From Ferrovibrio sp. (GTDB taxonomy: Bacteria > Pseudomonadota > Alphaproteobacteria > Ferrovibrionales > Ferrovibrionaceae): a DNA stretch of 64,000 bases. The notes below the pieces were generated by a model, which was given only the letters and a program-made list of their open reading frames with translations, did no database searches and was not told the DNA's origin. Position numbers and translations under genes: made by a program. Below are positions 46,501 to 56,763 of this stretch, piece after piece (the first letter of the stretch is position 1; the number at the start of each line of letters is the position of its first letter). The DNA is taken from assembly GCF_017994015.1 (NCBI RefSeq), contig NZ_JAGOLP010000007.1, forward strand, positions 1 to 64,000, in the 5' to 3' direction.

Positions 46501-46813
46501 CCTCGGCCAGCTTCATCGCCGTGTTCAGCGCGGTCTGGCCACCCATGGTCGGCAGCAGCGCGTCGGGCCGCTCCTTCTCGATGATCTTGGCCACAATCTC
46601 GGGCGTGATCGGCTCGACATAGGTGGCATCAGCCAGGCCCGGATCGGTCATAATCGTGGCCGGGTTGGAATTGATCAGGATGACCCGGTAGCCTTCCTCG
46701 CGCAAAGCCTTGCAGGCCTGGGTGCCGGAATAGTCGAATTCGCAGGCCTGGCCGATCACAATCGGCCCGGCGCCGATGATGAGGATGCTTTTGATATCAG
46801 TGCGTTTAGGCAT
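43583..46813 (-). CDS. carB: Carbamoyl-phosphate synthase large subunit
   Basis: A 1076-residue protein (E. coli 1073) that makes carbamoyl phosphate for pyrimidine and arginine synthesis. Two homologous halves each carry an ATP-grasp domain: the N half has [18 protein letters not shown] and [14 protein letters not shown]; the C half has [17 protein letters not shown] and [15 protein letters not shown]-terminal MGS-like domain for allosteric control ends the protein. Normally carA lies directly upstream; here a divergent small gene pair fills the gap of about 590 bases. Confidence 0.98.
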   Translation of the reverse strand: MPKRTDIKSILIIGAGPIVIGQACEFDYSGTQACKALREEGYRVILINSNPATIMTDPGLADATYVEPITPEIVAKIIEKERPDALLPTMGGQTALNTAMKLAEEGVLEKFGVKLIGASREAIAMAEDRELFRQAMNRIGLDMPKSATAHTLDEARAVLAETGLPSVIRPSFTLAGTGGGIAYTRDEFDEIVLRGLDASPTTEVLIDESVLGWKEYEMEVVRDRKDNCIIVCSIENIDPMGVHTGDSVTVAPALTLTDKEYQIMRNASMAVLREIGVETGGSNVQFAVNPADGRMVVIEMNPRVSRSSALASKATGFPIAKVAAKLAIGYTLDELMNDITGVTPASFEPTIDYIVTKMPRFTFEKFPGTDKLLNTSMKSVGEAMSMGRCFQESLQKALRSMETGLTGLNEVAIPNYEEGDKDIIKAALARPTPDRLLVIAQAFRHGLSAEEIHAACKYDPWFLAQIEEIVRAEQGVRKAGLPQDAEALRKLKQMGFSDARLAELAGLKEAEVSATRRAAKVLPVFKRVDTCAAEFESRTPYMYSTYEFGAAAECEAQPTDRKKAIILGGGPNRIGQGIEFDYCCVHAAYALKEAGYETIMVNCNPETVSTDYDTSDRLYFEPLTVEDVLEIVRVEQSNGTLHGVIVQLGGQTPLKLAAGLEAANVPILGTSPDAIDLAEDRERFQQLLQQLGLRQPTNGIARSEAEAREVVARIGYPVVIRPSYVLGGRAMEIVRSNAQLERYMTEAVRVSGTSPVLIDSYLSDAIEVDVDCLADGETQFVAGVMEHIEEAGIHSGDSACALPPYSLAPAIIDEIEAQTKALARALKVVGLMNVQYAVKDGVVYILEVNPRASRTVPFVAKAIGEPLAKIAARVMAGEKLASFGLVAKRHDHIAVKEAVFPFARFPGVDIILGPEMKSTGEVMGIDRDFGMAFAKAQLAAGTILPREGSVFISVRDGDKPALVEAARSLVAMGLQIVATTGTAKFFQEHGIAVRVVKKVMEGRPHIVDSMKNGEIQLVFNTSEGAASIRDSFDLRRTALMNKIPYFTTVAGAKAAVRAIEALRAGSLAVSPLQAYF

Positions 46814-46872
46814 GGGAAACCTGCTGAATTAGCGTATTGGCGCCATCGGCGTGGCGCGCTATGCTCACTGCC

Positions 46873-47124
46873 ATGACCATCTTGCTGCAAAAAGCCTTCG
46901 CCGAGGCCGCGAAGCTGCCCCAGCCCGACCAGGACCGGCTGGCTTCATGGCTGCTGGAAGAAATCCACGACGAAGCGCGCTGGGATGCCACCTTCGCCGC
47001 CAGCCAGGATGCGCTCGACAAGCTGGCGGATCGTGCGCTGGCACAAATCGAGGCCGGGCTGGACGAAGCTTTTGACATCGAAAACTCCAACCAGGAAGCC
47101 ACGCCAAAATCCGGCCCGCGCTGA
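46873..47124 (+). CDS. Antitoxin-like small protein (type II TA-like)
   Basis: An 83-residue acidic, helical protein (MTILLQKAFAEAAKLPQPDQDRLASWLL as the core). The pattern, ending in an acidic tail, fits antitoxins of the addiction-module type that pair with RelE/ParE-like toxins. An ATG four codons earlier (46861) is also possible. Its TGA overlaps the ATG of the toxin-like gene by one base. It lies on the strand opposite to carA and carB. Confidence 0.7.
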   Translation: MTILLQKAFAEAAKLPQPDQDRLASWLLEEIHDEARWDATFAASQDALDKLADRALAQIEAGLDEAFDIENSNQEATPKSGPR

Positions 47125-47393
47125 TGCAAAGCCGCCGCCTGCCCGGCTTCATTGCGACTTTTGACGCCCTGCCCGCCGATGTGCAGGGCCGCGCCATCAA
47201 GGCCTACCGGCTTTGGCAAACGAACCCCGAGCACCCCAGCCTGCATTTCAAGCGCGTCGGTCGAAACCGCCCAGTCTGGTCGGTTCGCATTGATGTCCAT
47301 TACCGCGCCCTGGGGCTGGCCCGGGACGACACCATTTACTGGTTTTGGATCGGCAGTCATGCCGAATACGACCGGCTGCTGCGCAATCTCTGA
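47124..47393 (+). CDS. RelE/ParE-superfamily toxin-like protein
   Basis: An 89-residue protein: FIATFDALPADVQGRAIKAYRLW, then HFKRVGRNRPVWSVRIDVHYRALG, and the C-terminal IYWFWIGSHAEYDRLL. This is the compact RelE/ParE fold pattern, with conserved basic residues on strands 2 and 3 and the GSHAEYDRL ending common to this toxin group. Such toxins cut mRNA on ribosomes or poison gyrase. Its stop lies 14 bases from the end of carA, which points toward it. Confidence 0.72.
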   Translation: MQSRRLPGFIATFDALPADVQGRAIKAYRLWQTNPEHPSLHFKRVGRNRPVWSVRIDVHYRALGLARDDTIYWFWIGSHAEYDRLLRNL

Positions 47394-47407
47394 GACTGCG
47401 CTGCGCT

Positions 47408-48580
47408 TCACTTTGCCAGCTCCATCAGGTTAACGAAGCGCTGGAACAGGTAGTGGCTGTCTTCCGGGCCGGGCGAGGCTTCGGGATGGTATTGCACCGA
47501 AAAGACCGGCTTGTCGGTCAGCTTGATGCCTTCATTCGAGCCGTCGAACAGCGACACATGGGTGCGCACCACATTCGCCGGCAGGCTTTCCTCCACCACG
47601 CAGAAACCGTGATTCTGGCTAGTGATTTCCACCTTGCCGGTTTCCAGGTCCTTCACCGGATGGTTGGCGCCGCGATGGCCCCGCTCCATCTTGGCGGTGC
47701 GGCCGCCTAGCGCCAGCGCCAGCATCTGGTGGCCGAGGCAGATGCCGAAAACCGGCTTGCCGCTCTCCACCAGCTTGCGGATCGTCGGCACGGCATATTC
47801 GCCGGTGGCGGCCGGATCGCCCGGGCCGTTGGACAGGAACACGCCATCGGGCTGGTGCCGCAACACGTCATCGGCCGTGGCATCGCCCGGCAGCACGGTG
47901 ACGCGGCAGCCCAGATTGGCCAGATTACGCAGGATGTTACGCTTGATGCCGAAATCCAGCGCGACAACGTGGAATTTCGGATTTTCCAGCTTGCCGTAGC
48001 CCTTGCCCAGCGTCCACAGCGTTTCATCCCAGCCATAGGTCTGGCGGCAGCTCACTTCCTTGGCCAGGTCCATGCCCTCCAGGCCCGGCCAGGCCTTGGC
48101 CTGCGCGGTCAGGGCGGCGATATCGAACTTGCCGTCGCGACGGAAGGCAATCACGCCATTGGGCGCGCCAAGGTCGCGGATGCGCCGCGTCATCGCCCGC
48201 GTGTCAATGCCGGAAATACCCACCAGGTTGCGCGCCTTGAGCCAGGTGTCGAGATGGTGGTCGCTGCGAAAATTCGACGGCCCGGTGATCGGCGCGCGCA
48301 GGATCAGGCCGCGTGCGGCGATGCCCTGGGTTTCGATATCTTCCGGATTGGTGCCGGTATTGCCGATATGCGGAAAGGTGAAAGTGATGATCTGGCCGGC
48401 ATAGGAAGGATCGGTAAGGATTTCCTGATAGCCGGTCATAGAAGTGTTGAAGCAGATTTCACCTTCGGCCACGCCTTCGGCGCCGAGGCCATGGCCGTGG
48501 AAAACACTGCCATCGGCCAGAACGACGATTCCCGTCAGCCCTGGTTGCGGCATCGACGGATCGTTCGGCTGGGGCGACAT
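47408..48580 (-). CDS. carA: Carbamoyl-phosphate synthase small (glutaminase) subunit
   Basis: A 390-residue glutamine amidotransferase that feeds ammonia to CarB. The N-terminal domain begins GIVVLADGSVFHGHGLGAEG with the NTSMTGYQEILTDPSY block. The class I glutaminase domain has the nucleophile elbow FGICLGHQML and the His/Glu pair in VQYHPEASPGP. The ATG at 48580 gives a family-like N terminus; a longer in-frame extension upstream has no similarity. The transcript must cross the antisense TA-like pair to reach carB. Confidence 0.97.
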   Translation of the reverse strand: MSPQPNDPSMPQPGLTGIVVLADGSVFHGHGLGAEGVAEGEICFNTSMTGYQEILTDPSYAGQIITFTFPHIGNTGTNPEDIETQGIAARGLILRAPITGPSNFRSDHHLDTWLKARNLVGISGIDTRAMTRRIRDLGAPNGVIAFRRDGKFDIAALTAQAKAWPGLEGMDLAKEVSCRQTYGWDETLWTLGKGYGKLENPKFHVVALDFGIKRNILRNLANLGCRVTVLPGDATADDVLRHQPDGVFLSNGPGDPAATGEYAVPTIRKLVESGKPVFGICLGHQMLALALGGRTAKMERGHRGANHPVKDLETGKVEITSQNHGFCVVEESLPANVVRTHVSLFDGSNEGIKLTDKPVFSVQYHPEASPGPEDSHYLFQRFVNLMELAK

Positions 48581-48741
48581 GTCCGGTACTCCATCTGGTG
48601 CTGCGCCATGCCGGCGAGCATGACTTTTGGGCCGCAGGAAGCTGCCGGAGCGGGTAATCAGTACCGCGCCTCCGGGAGTTTCGGGCCCGTGTTGTGGATG
48701 AGCGGCTGCGGACTGGCACCAGCCCCGCCGACCGGGGCCGG

Positions 48742-48769
48742 ACCATAGCAAATCCGGCCATTCCGTCAA
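48742..48769 (-). promoter_or_regulatory. Candidate carA promoter
   Basis: On the minus strand TTGACG, a 16-base spacer and TATGGT form a plausible sigma-70 promoter. Transcription would start about 155 bases before the carA ATG, leaving a long leader. The leader holds GC-rich self-complementary stretches but no recognised riboswitch. Confidence 0.45.
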
Positions 48770-48817
48770 GTCGCAACTTGTATCGAAACAATTAGACTTA
48801 TCAACAGCTTATTGTTT

Positions 48818-48846
48818 TTGCGTCAAATCGACGCTTCGAGTATGCT
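48818..48846 (+). promoter_or_regulatory. Candidate promoter of the yqeY-dnaG unit
   Basis: TTGCGT, a 17-base spacer and TATGCT lie 39 bases before the start codon of the yqeY-like gene. Confidence 0.45.
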
Positions 48847-48884
48847 CGCCCCTTTCACGATTACGGATTCCCGGGGGACGTACC

Positions 48885-49343
48885 ATGCTGCGCGATGCGC
48901 TGAACTCTGCGCTGAAAGAAGCGATGAAAGCCAAAGATGCCCGCCGCACCAGCACCTTGCGGCTGATCCTGGCCGCGCTGAAGGACCGCGATATCAACGC
49001 CCGCACCGATGGCGCCGACCGCACCGGCATCCCTGAACAGGACATTCTGGCGATGCTGCAAACCATGGTGCGGCAGCGGCGCGAATCGATCACCGCCTAT
49101 GAGCAGGGTGGCCGCCCGGACCTGGTGGACCAGGAAAAACAGGAAATCGCCATCATCGAATCGTTCCTGCCCAAGCAGATGGAGCCGGAAGAGATCGAGG
49201 CCGCCGCCCGCGCCGCCATCGCCGAAGTGGGCGCCACCGGCATCAAGGATATGGGCAAAGCCATGGGTGTGCTGAAGGCCAAATATGTTGGCCAGATGGA
49301 TTTTGGCAAAGCCTCGGCCGTGCTCAAGGGCCTGCTCTCATAA
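48885..49343 (+). CDS. GatB/YqeY domain-containing protein
   Basis: A 152-residue protein of the YqeY family, which resembles the tRNA-binding tail of GatB. Blocks seen: ALKEAMKAKDARRTSTLRLILAALKDRDI, QEKQEIAIIESFLPKQM, and a C-terminal domain GIKDMGKAMGVLKAKYVGQMDFG. It usually precedes dnaG in alphaproteobacteria, as it does here with a 20-base gap. A GGGGGA site lies before the ATG. Confidence 0.93.
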   Translation: MLRDALNSALKEAMKAKDARRTSTLRLILAALKDRDINARTDGADRTGIPEQDILAMLQTMVRQRRESITAYEQGGRPDLVDQEKQEIAIIESFLPKQMEPEEIEAAARAAIAEVGATGIKDMGKAMGVLKAKYVGQMDFGKASAVLKGLLS

Positions 49344-49363
49344 GGGTGTAGAATGGGCAGGCC

Positions 49364-51244
49364 ATGGCCCAATTCCCCGAGTCGTTTCTTGAAGAACTGC
49401 GCAACCGGCTCTCGCTGCCGGCGCTGATCGGCCGCCATGTGCGGCTGACCAAGCGCGGCCGCGATTATCTGGGCCTCTGCCCGTTCCATAATGAAAAGAC
49501 GCCATCGTTTCACGTCTATGACGACCATTACCATTGCTTCGGCTGTGGCGCGCATGGCGATGCCATCGAATTTCTCAAGGCCAAAAGCGGGCTGTCCTTT
49601 CCCGAGGCGATTGAGCAACTGGCCGGCGAGGCTGGGCTGGCAGTGCCGCAGCAAAGGCCCGAGGATCGCCAGCGCGACCAGCAGGCGGCATCGCTGTCGA
49701 GCGCGCTGGAGGAATGCGCCAAATGGTTCCAGGCGCAATTCCAGGCCGCCGTGGGCCGCGAGGCGAAAGCCTATATTGAGCGGCGCGGCCTGACTGCGGC
49801 CACCATCGAGCGGTTCCGCCTGGGTTATGCGCCGTCCAGCCGCACCGCGCTGAAGGAAGCCATGCTGGCGCGTAATATCCCGGAAGCCTTGCTGGTTGAA
49901 GCCGGCATGCTGATCAAGCCGGATGATGGCGGCCCGAGCTATGACCGTTTCCGCAACCGGGTGATGTTTCCAATCGCCGACCGGCGCGGCCGCACCATCG
50001 CCTTTGGCGGCCGGGCGCTCGATCCGGATGCGCCGGCCAAGTATCTCAACTCGCCCGAGACCCCCCTCTTCCACAAGAGCCACACGCTGTACAACATTGC
50101 CATCGCCCGCGAGGCGGCACGCGAGGCCGGCACGGTGCTGGTGGTGGAAGGCTACATGGACGTGATTGCGCTGGCCCAGGCTGGCTTCAATCATGCCGTA
50201 GCGCCGCTGGGCACGGCGCTGACCGAGGAGCAGATCGGCCTGCTCTGGCGCCTGGCCGCCGAGCCGATCCTGTGTTTCGACGGCGACAAGGCCGGCCTGA
50301 AAGCCGCCCTGCGCGCCGTGGACCGCGCCTTGCCGCTGCTGGAGCCGGGCAAATCCCTGCGTTTTGCCCTGCTGCCGGCCGGACAGGACCCGGACGATCT
50401 GGTCCGCGGCCAGGGTGCGGCGGCAATGGAAGCTGTGCTGGCCCAGGCGCTGCCGCTGGCGGAAATGCTGTGGCGCAAGGAAACCGAGGGCCAGCCGATT
50501 GATACCCCGGAACGCCGGGCTGCCCTGGAAAACAGCCTCAAGGAAGCTGCCTTCCGCATTAAACACCCTGGCGTGCAGAGCCACTATCGCGACCACCTGC
50601 GCGAGCGGCTGCGGGGCCTTTTTGCTCCGGCGCGGTCGAATCGGGCATCCGGCTTGGGTCAATTTGGCCCCGGACAGTTCAAACCCGGCGCCTGGGGCGG
50701 GCGGCCGGGAGAACGCTGGACCGGCGGCCGGCCCGGTTTCGGCCGCCTGATCGGAGAGACTGCCCCACCCACAGAAGCCCCGGATCGCCGGGAAAAAGCC
50801 ATTCTGCTGGGTCTGTTGCGCCATCCCTGGCTGGTTGACGACCATGCCGAGACGGCGGCGCGGTTGACATTCCCGAATCCTGTACTTGACAGCCTCAAGA
50901 CCCGGATTCTAGAAGAAGCGTCCCGCCATCCTGGTCTTGACGGCGAGGGGCTGGCATCCCATTTGTTGGGCCAGGGCCTCGCTGACCAGCTCGACCTCGT
51001 ATTCGGTGAGGAATACCGGGTCTTTGAGCCGTTCACGCGCACCGAGACCCCGCGCGACAAGGTAGAGAGAGGCTGGTTCCAGGCCGTGCAGCGTTATCGG
51101 TTGACCGAGCTGGAGAAGGAACTGGCGGCCGCACAGGCGGAACTCGCCGATGATATGAGCCCGGATGCCTGGCGCCGTTTTTCGGCCTTGCAGGCGGAAG
51201 TGGGCGCCGCCCGAAGCCTGGTATCGGCCTCGGACGAGGAATGA
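49364..51244 (+). CDS. dnaG: DNA primase DnaG
   Basis: A 626-residue primase that makes RNA primers at the replication fork. The N-terminal zinc finger is CPFHNEKTPSFHVYDDHYHC followed by FGCGAHGD (CHC2 pattern). The RNA polymerase core contains FRNRVMFPIADRRGRTIAFGGR, and the TOPRIM motif VLVVEGYMDVIAL lies about residue 260. The C-terminal helicase-binding domain is joined by a glycine-rich linker around residue 430. It is followed by a hairpin and then rpoD, the standard macromolecular-synthesis order. Confidence 0.97.
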   Translation: MAQFPESFLEELRNRLSLPALIGRHVRLTKRGRDYLGLCPFHNEKTPSFHVYDDHYHCFGCGAHGDAIEFLKAKSGLSFPEAIEQLAGEAGLAVPQQRPEDRQRDQQAASLSSALEECAKWFQAQFQAAVGREAKAYIERRGLTAATIERFRLGYAPSSRTALKEAMLARNIPEALLVEAGMLIKPDDGGPSYDRFRNRVMFPIADRRGRTIAFGGRALDPDAPAKYLNSPETPLFHKSHTLYNIAIAREAAREAGTVLVVEGYMDVIALAQAGFNHAVAPLGTALTEEQIGLLWRLAAEPILCFDGDKAGLKAALRAVDRALPLLEPGKSLRFALLPAGQDPDDLVRGQGAAAMEAVLAQALPLAEMLWRKETEGQPIDTPERRAALENSLKEAAFRIKHPGVQSHYRDHLRERLRGLFAPARSNRASGLGQFGPGQFKPGAWGGRPGERWTGGRPGFGRLIGETAPPTEAPDRREKAILLGLLRHPWLVDDHAETAARLTFPNPVLDSLKTRILEEASRHPGLDGEGLASHLLGQGLADQLDLVFGEEYRVFEPFTRTETPRDKVERGWFQAVQRYRLTELEKELAAAQAELADDMSPDAWRRFSALQAEVGAARSLVSASDEE

Positions 51245-51256
51245 GTGATCAAATGG

Positions 51257-51291
51257 GAGCCGTTCCTCGCGGGGCGGCTCTGTGTGTTTTT
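51257..51291 (+). terminator. Hairpin between dnaG and rpoD
   Basis: GAGCCG pairs with CGGCTC across a 12-base loop, followed by TGTGTGTTTTT. A weak terminator or attenuator 13 bases past dnaG, which could lower or separate rpoD expression. Confidence 0.5.
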
Positions 51292-51335
51292 GAACGACCC
51301 GCTCACACGAGCCGGGCGATGCGTTAGGAAGCGGC

Positions 51336-53432
<2,097 letters not shown>

Positions 53433-53467
53433 TCCTGCCAAAGCAGAAATCCTGAGCAGAAATGTTG

Positions 53468-53497
53468 AAAAGGGGGCGGTTTCGCCCCCTTTTTTTG
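53468..53497 (+). terminator. Rho-independent terminator of rpoD
   Basis: An AAAAGGGGGCG / CGCCCCCTTTT stem with a 4-base loop runs into seven or more T. It lies about 35 bases after the rpoD stop. Confidence 0.93.
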
Positions 53498-53612
53498 TCT
53501 AAATCGGCGATTTTCCGTACCACCATCACAGAAAGTCGCCCTGTCCGGCTGCTGGCAAAAGCGCGGATCGGGCTATACTCGGCTGCTGCCAGCGCCGCAT
53601 CAGAGGCTGTTC

Positions 53613-54464
53613 ATGACCACATCCGGCCCCTCCCCCGACCAGCCAGCCGCCGCCGGCGCCGCCCTGCCGCGTAAACTCACCACTATCTTCTGCGCCGACA
53701 TGAAGGGCTATTCCACGCTGGTGGAGGCCGACGAGGTTGGCACCGTGACGCGGCTGAAACGCCATCGCGCCGAGATGACCGCCGAGATCGAGCGGCATCA
53801 TGGCCGCGTGGTGAATACCTGGGGCGATGGCCTGCTGGCCGAATTCTCCTCGCCGGTGGAAGCGGTGTTCGCCGCCGTGGCGGCGCAGCGCCGCAGCGCC
53901 ACGCGCAATGCCGCCGAACATGCCGAAACACCTGGCACGCCGCCGCTGCTGTTCCGCATCGGCATCAATCTCGGCGATGTGATGGTGGATGGCAGCGACC
54001 TCTATGGCGACGGCGTGAATATCGCCGCGCGGCTGGAAAGCCTGGCCGAGCCGGGCGGCATCTGCATTTCCGGCACGGTATTCGAGCAGGTGCGCAAGAA
54101 GCTGGATTTTGGCTTCGATTTTATCGGCCCGCGCGATATCAAGAATATCGCCGAGCCGGTGCCGGCCTATCGCATCCTGCTGGATGGTGCGACGGCGCAG
54201 CAGGCGCAGCCGGTGCCAACCGCATCATCGGCACCGCAGCAGGGCAAGGCCGCGCCCGACGAAGCCGAGCAGATCCGCAAATGGCGCAAAATGGCCTGCC
54301 GTTTCGGCATCCTGGCCGGCTTTCTGCTGATCCTCAATCTGATCACCAGCCCGACCCGGCTGTGGTTTTACTGGCCGGCATTGGGCTTTGGCCTGCTGCT
54401 AGCGATGCGCTATCCGTTTGGTGTGGACCCGCAGCGGCTGTGGCCGCCCTGGCGCCGCGATTAG
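53613..54464 (+). CDS. Class III adenylate/guanylate cyclase with C-terminal membrane anchor
   Basis: A 283-residue protein. The cyclase homology domain spans about residues 20-195: the metal aspartates are Asp29 (FCADMKGYS) and Asp72 (NTWGDGLLAEF), and later blocks are RIGINLGDVMVDGSDLYGDGVNIAARLE and GGICISGTVFEQV. A proline/alanine linker and two hydrophobic helices (about 233-268) anchor it in the membrane at the C terminus, the reverse of many cyclases. The product nucleotide cannot be told from the motifs. A cyclic-nucleotide-binding protein is also encoded in this window. Confidence 0.88.
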   Translation: MTTSGPSPDQPAAAGAALPRKLTTIFCADMKGYSTLVEADEVGTVTRLKRHRAEMTAEIERHHGRVVNTWGDGLLAEFSSPVEAVFAAVAAQRRSATRNAAEHAETPGTPPLLFRIGINLGDVMVDGSDLYGDGVNIAARLESLAEPGGICISGTVFEQVRKKLDFGFDFIGPRDIKNIAEPVPAYRILLDGATAQQAQPVPTASSAPQQGKAAPDEAEQIRKWRKMACRFGILAGFLLILNLITSPTRLWFYWPALGFGLLLAMRYPFGVDPQRLWPPWRRD

Positions 54465-54569
54465 CCCGATGACAAGCGGCCGCGCCGAACATTGAAGCAG
54501 AGCCGCCGCTCGCGTAAATTGCGCCTCCATCCTTGATAGCCCGATTGGCAGCCGCCATTCAGGATATCC

Positions 54570-54646
54570 GGGCCTGTAGCTCAATTGGTTAGAGCCGGCC
54601 GCTCATAACGGTCTGGTTGGGGGTTCAAGTCCCTCCGGGCCCACCA
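54570..54646 (+). tRNA. tRNA with CAT anticodon, probably tRNA-Ile (lysidine type)
   Basis: A full cloverleaf of 77 bases with encoded CCA: acceptor GGGCCTG/CGGGCCC, D arm GCTC/GAGC, anticodon loop CTCATAA, variable TGGTT and T arm GGGGG/CCCTC. G1:C72 pairing rules out an initiator tRNA. The acceptor end resembles alphaproteobacterial tRNA-Ile, so this is more likely the AUA-reading tRNA-Ile modified by TilS than elongator tRNA-Met. Confidence 0.9.
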
Positions 54647-54797
54647 TTTCCTCCAAACAATTTCCAACCGACATTTGCGCTCCTCACAGGGCTTGCCTAT
54701 TCAGATACGCTGCGACTTTTAAATGCGATTGAACTAAGTGACTATTGCGCGAAAGACTACCCAGATATTACCCTCTTTATGATATGAAAGGTTCGAC

Positions 54798-55844
54798 ATG
54801 ACGTCACTTTATTCGATCACTAATGGTAAACTCGGGCCAGCGACCCGCAGCACCTTGGTAAAGGAGAGTCTAATCGAGGATTGGGTTGCCTCCGACCCTT
54901 CACTTCTCGGCTTGGACGCCCTGATCATCGGACGTCAGGTGCGCACAGACCACGGCAAATTTATCGATCTTTTGGCAATGAACGCAGAAGGCTCTCTGAT
55001 CATTGTCGAATTAAAGAGGGATTTTACAAGCCGTGAGATCGTTGCTCAGGTGCTGGACTATGCCTCTTGGGCACGGACGCTGGAAACACCGGAAATCTAC
55101 AGTCTTGCTGAAAAATATCTCAAGACTAACTTGGCCACAGCATTTCGTGAAAAATTTGGCGAGAGGATTCCGGAACAACTGAACGGTACCCACTCGATGC
55201 TGATCGTCGCAAGTGAACTGGATGCAGCATCTCGACGGATCGTAGAGTACCTCTCGGAAGAATATGGTGTTGCTATCAACACCATATTCTTCAACGTATT
55301 TGAAGCTGATGGCAAGCAATGGCTTACAACTGATTTTTTACTCGACCAAGAGGAAGTAATCGAAAGATCCGAGCATAAAGTTCGCATGCCGTGGTCCGGC
55401 TACTATTTCGTTAATGCAGGCCTCGGTGATCACCGTTCATGGACGGATATGAAGCGCTACGGTTTCATCAGTGCGGGAGGCGGTGAATTCTACACCAAGC
55501 GGCTAAACCAACTCGCCGTTGGGGATAAGATTTTTGTTTATGACAAGGGCAACGGCTATGTTGGTTTTGGTATCGTAACAATTGAAGCGCAGCCTGCCTC
55601 AGATTTCATGACACCGAACGGTCCTCTCTTCGAGCAACCTCTTGCCGAGCCCAGGATAAAGCGGATTGGAGAACCAGCCGACCGCGCGGAATATGTCGTG
55701 GGTGTAGAATGGCGCAAAACTGTCGAACCAACAGAAGCCAAATGGTTCAAAGGCGCCTTCGCTAATCAGAATATTGTCTGCAAGCTGCGAGACCGAGAAA
55801 CGGTCGATTTCCTGATCGCCGAATTCAAAGTGAGCGAGATTTAA
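54798..55844 (+). CDS. PD-(D/E)XK nuclease (NucS-like) with C-terminal EVE/PUA-like domain
   Basis: A 348-residue protein not typical of its surroundings. Residues about 20-100 carry a PD-(D/E)XK core: Glu27, Asp57 (KFIDLLA), Glu71-x-Lys73 (IVELKRD) and the downstream QVLDY, the pattern of NucS-like and restriction nucleases. Residues about 198-310 (WSGYYFVNAGLGDHRSWTDM, VGDKIFVYDKGNGYVGFGIV) look like an EVE/PUA-type module, which in other proteins reads modified bases. A modification-sensing nuclease is the natural guess; it is inference. No methyltransferase is adjacent. The AT content and codon use are clearly higher in A/T than the flanks, and it directly follows a tRNA. Confidence 0.7.
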   Translation: MTSLYSITNGKLGPATRSTLVKESLIEDWVASDPSLLGLDALIIGRQVRTDHGKFIDLLAMNAEGSLIIVELKRDFTSREIVAQVLDYASWARTLETPEIYSLAEKYLKTNLATAFREKFGERIPEQLNGTHSMLIVASELDAASRRIVEYLSEEYGVAINTIFFNVFEADGKQWLTTDFLLDQEEVIERSEHKVRMPWSGYYFVNAGLGDHRSWTDMKRYGFISAGGGEFYTKRLNQLAVGDKIFVYDKGNGYVGFGIVTIEAQPASDFMTPNGPLFEQPLAEPRIKRIGEPADRAEYVVGVEWRKTVEPTEAKWFKGAFANQNIVCKLRDRETVDFLIAEFKVSEI

Positions 55845-55970
55845 TCTCCCAGGGATCTTATTGCTGGAATAAGCCCGACACTGCGAATCAACATTCTGCT
55901 GGGCAATTGAGCCTGTGGAAAACATTTGGGTTGATCCTCTCAAACGCCAAATTTACCTCGGGGGTCTGGC

Positions 55971-56333
55971 TTGACTCCGATTTACAAATATACGCTTCCA
56001 GCGTATGATACATTGATACGGACGGCACGTTTTGCGGTTCATCTTGACCTTCGTCTCACAGACACGACCATGTTGGTGGTTGTGGCGGAAACGCCCCAGG
56101 GTGATTTCGAGATTTTCGGCGACGTTATCTGGGGCGACGACATGATCACCATCCGCCAGTTTGCCATCTGGGGCGGCAGGATGAACGGCATGTTGTTGCG
56201 CGAATTGGCCGATGTGGTGATGGAGGCGCTGGATGTCGGATGGATTGAAATCAAGGACAGCCGCCGGATTGCGGGCGACCGTGCAGGCCGCGCAATCAAG
56301 GACCGACGCTGGCGGCGCCGGCCAAGCATATGA
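55971..56333 (+). CDS. Unknown small protein, possibly the first gene of a two-gene module
   Basis: A 120-residue protein with no recognised domain. It has a beta-rich centre (MLVVVAETPQGDFEIFGDVIW and MITIRQFAIWGGRM) and a basic C-terminal tail (RRWRRRPSI). The start is a TTG behind CGGGGG; no ATG gives a better N terminus, so the true start is uncertain. It overlaps the HTH gene that follows, which is the arrangement of toxin-before-antitoxin modules, but no toxin fold can be recognised. Confidence 0.45.
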   Translation: MTPIYKYTLPAYDTLIRTARFAVHLDLRLTDTTMLVVVAETPQGDFEIFGDVIWGDDMITIRQFAIWGGRMNGMLLRELADVVMEALDVGWIEIKDSRRIAGDRAGRAIKDRRWRRRPSI

Positions 56334-56763
56334 ATTGCTGTTGCTGCCCCCTGAACAGGACCGTTTGCAGCGTCTGACGGATGTGATGGTCGTTCTGGCC
56401 GACGCGGGCGCCAGCAGCCGTGCGGCCCGTAATGTTGCCGAGCAGTTGGCCTTGGGTCGTGCGGCCTATTTCACGGCGCCCCGGATCGACGACCTGGAGC
56501 AATTCCGCGCTAAATTATGTGCAGCCCGCGTTGCCTTGCATGTGCTGAAGCCGAGCCATGTGGACGTGAAGCAACTGCGCGAAAGCCTGGGCTACAGCCA
56601 GGCCGAATTTGCCGGCCTGTTGGGCTTCACACTGGATAGTGTGCAGAATTGGGAACAGCCAAACCGGCCCAAGCCGCAAGGCGCCGCGCTGACCATCCTG
56701 AGGATGGCACAGAAGGATTTCGACGCCACGATACGGCTGATTGCAGAAAGCCAGGCGGCATGA
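56233..56763 (+). CDS. Helix-turn-helix (XRE/HigA-like) protein
   Basis: Up to 176 residues. The C-terminal domain (about 115-165) is a Cro-type helix-turn-helix: LRESLGYSQAEFAGLLGFTL and SVQNWEQPNRPKPQGAALTIL, as in HigA and MqsA antitoxins. The N-terminal part (LLPPEQDRLQRLTDVMVVLADAG) is helical. The start is unclear: ATG 56233 overlaps the preceding gene by 101 bases, and GTG 56281 is an alternative that overlaps it by 53. Its stop overlaps the trmO start (ATGA). Confidence 0.6.
   Translation: MSDGLKSRTAAGLRATVQAAQSRTDAGGAGQAYELLLLPPEQDRLQRLTDVMVVLADAGASSRAARNVAEQLALGRAAYFTAPRIDDLEQFRAKLCAARVALHVLKPSHVDVKQLRESLGYSQAEFAGLLGFTLDSVQNWEQPNRPKPQGAALTILRMAQKDFDATIRLIAESQAA

Larger units (their letters stand above)
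48581..48884. other. Divergent intergenic region between carA and the yqeY-like gene
   Basis: This gap of 304 bases holds no convincing gene. It contains the two promoter candidates listed, a GC-rich carA leader and an AT-rich centre (about 48775-48820). Confidence 0.6.

Noticed and set aside
49097-50845. 582-codon minus-strand frame opposite dnaG
   Set aside because: Antisense to conserved primase motifs; no start signal or domain.
54570-54646. Initiator tRNA-Met
   Set aside because: The first base pair is G:C, and the three G:C pairs at the anticodon stem typical of initiators are absent.
54621-55970. Possible attachment-site duplication of the tRNA 3' end flanking the A/T-rich genes
   Set aside because: No second copy of the tRNA 3' end was found downstream by eye, and no integrase is present, so an integrated island cannot be claimed.
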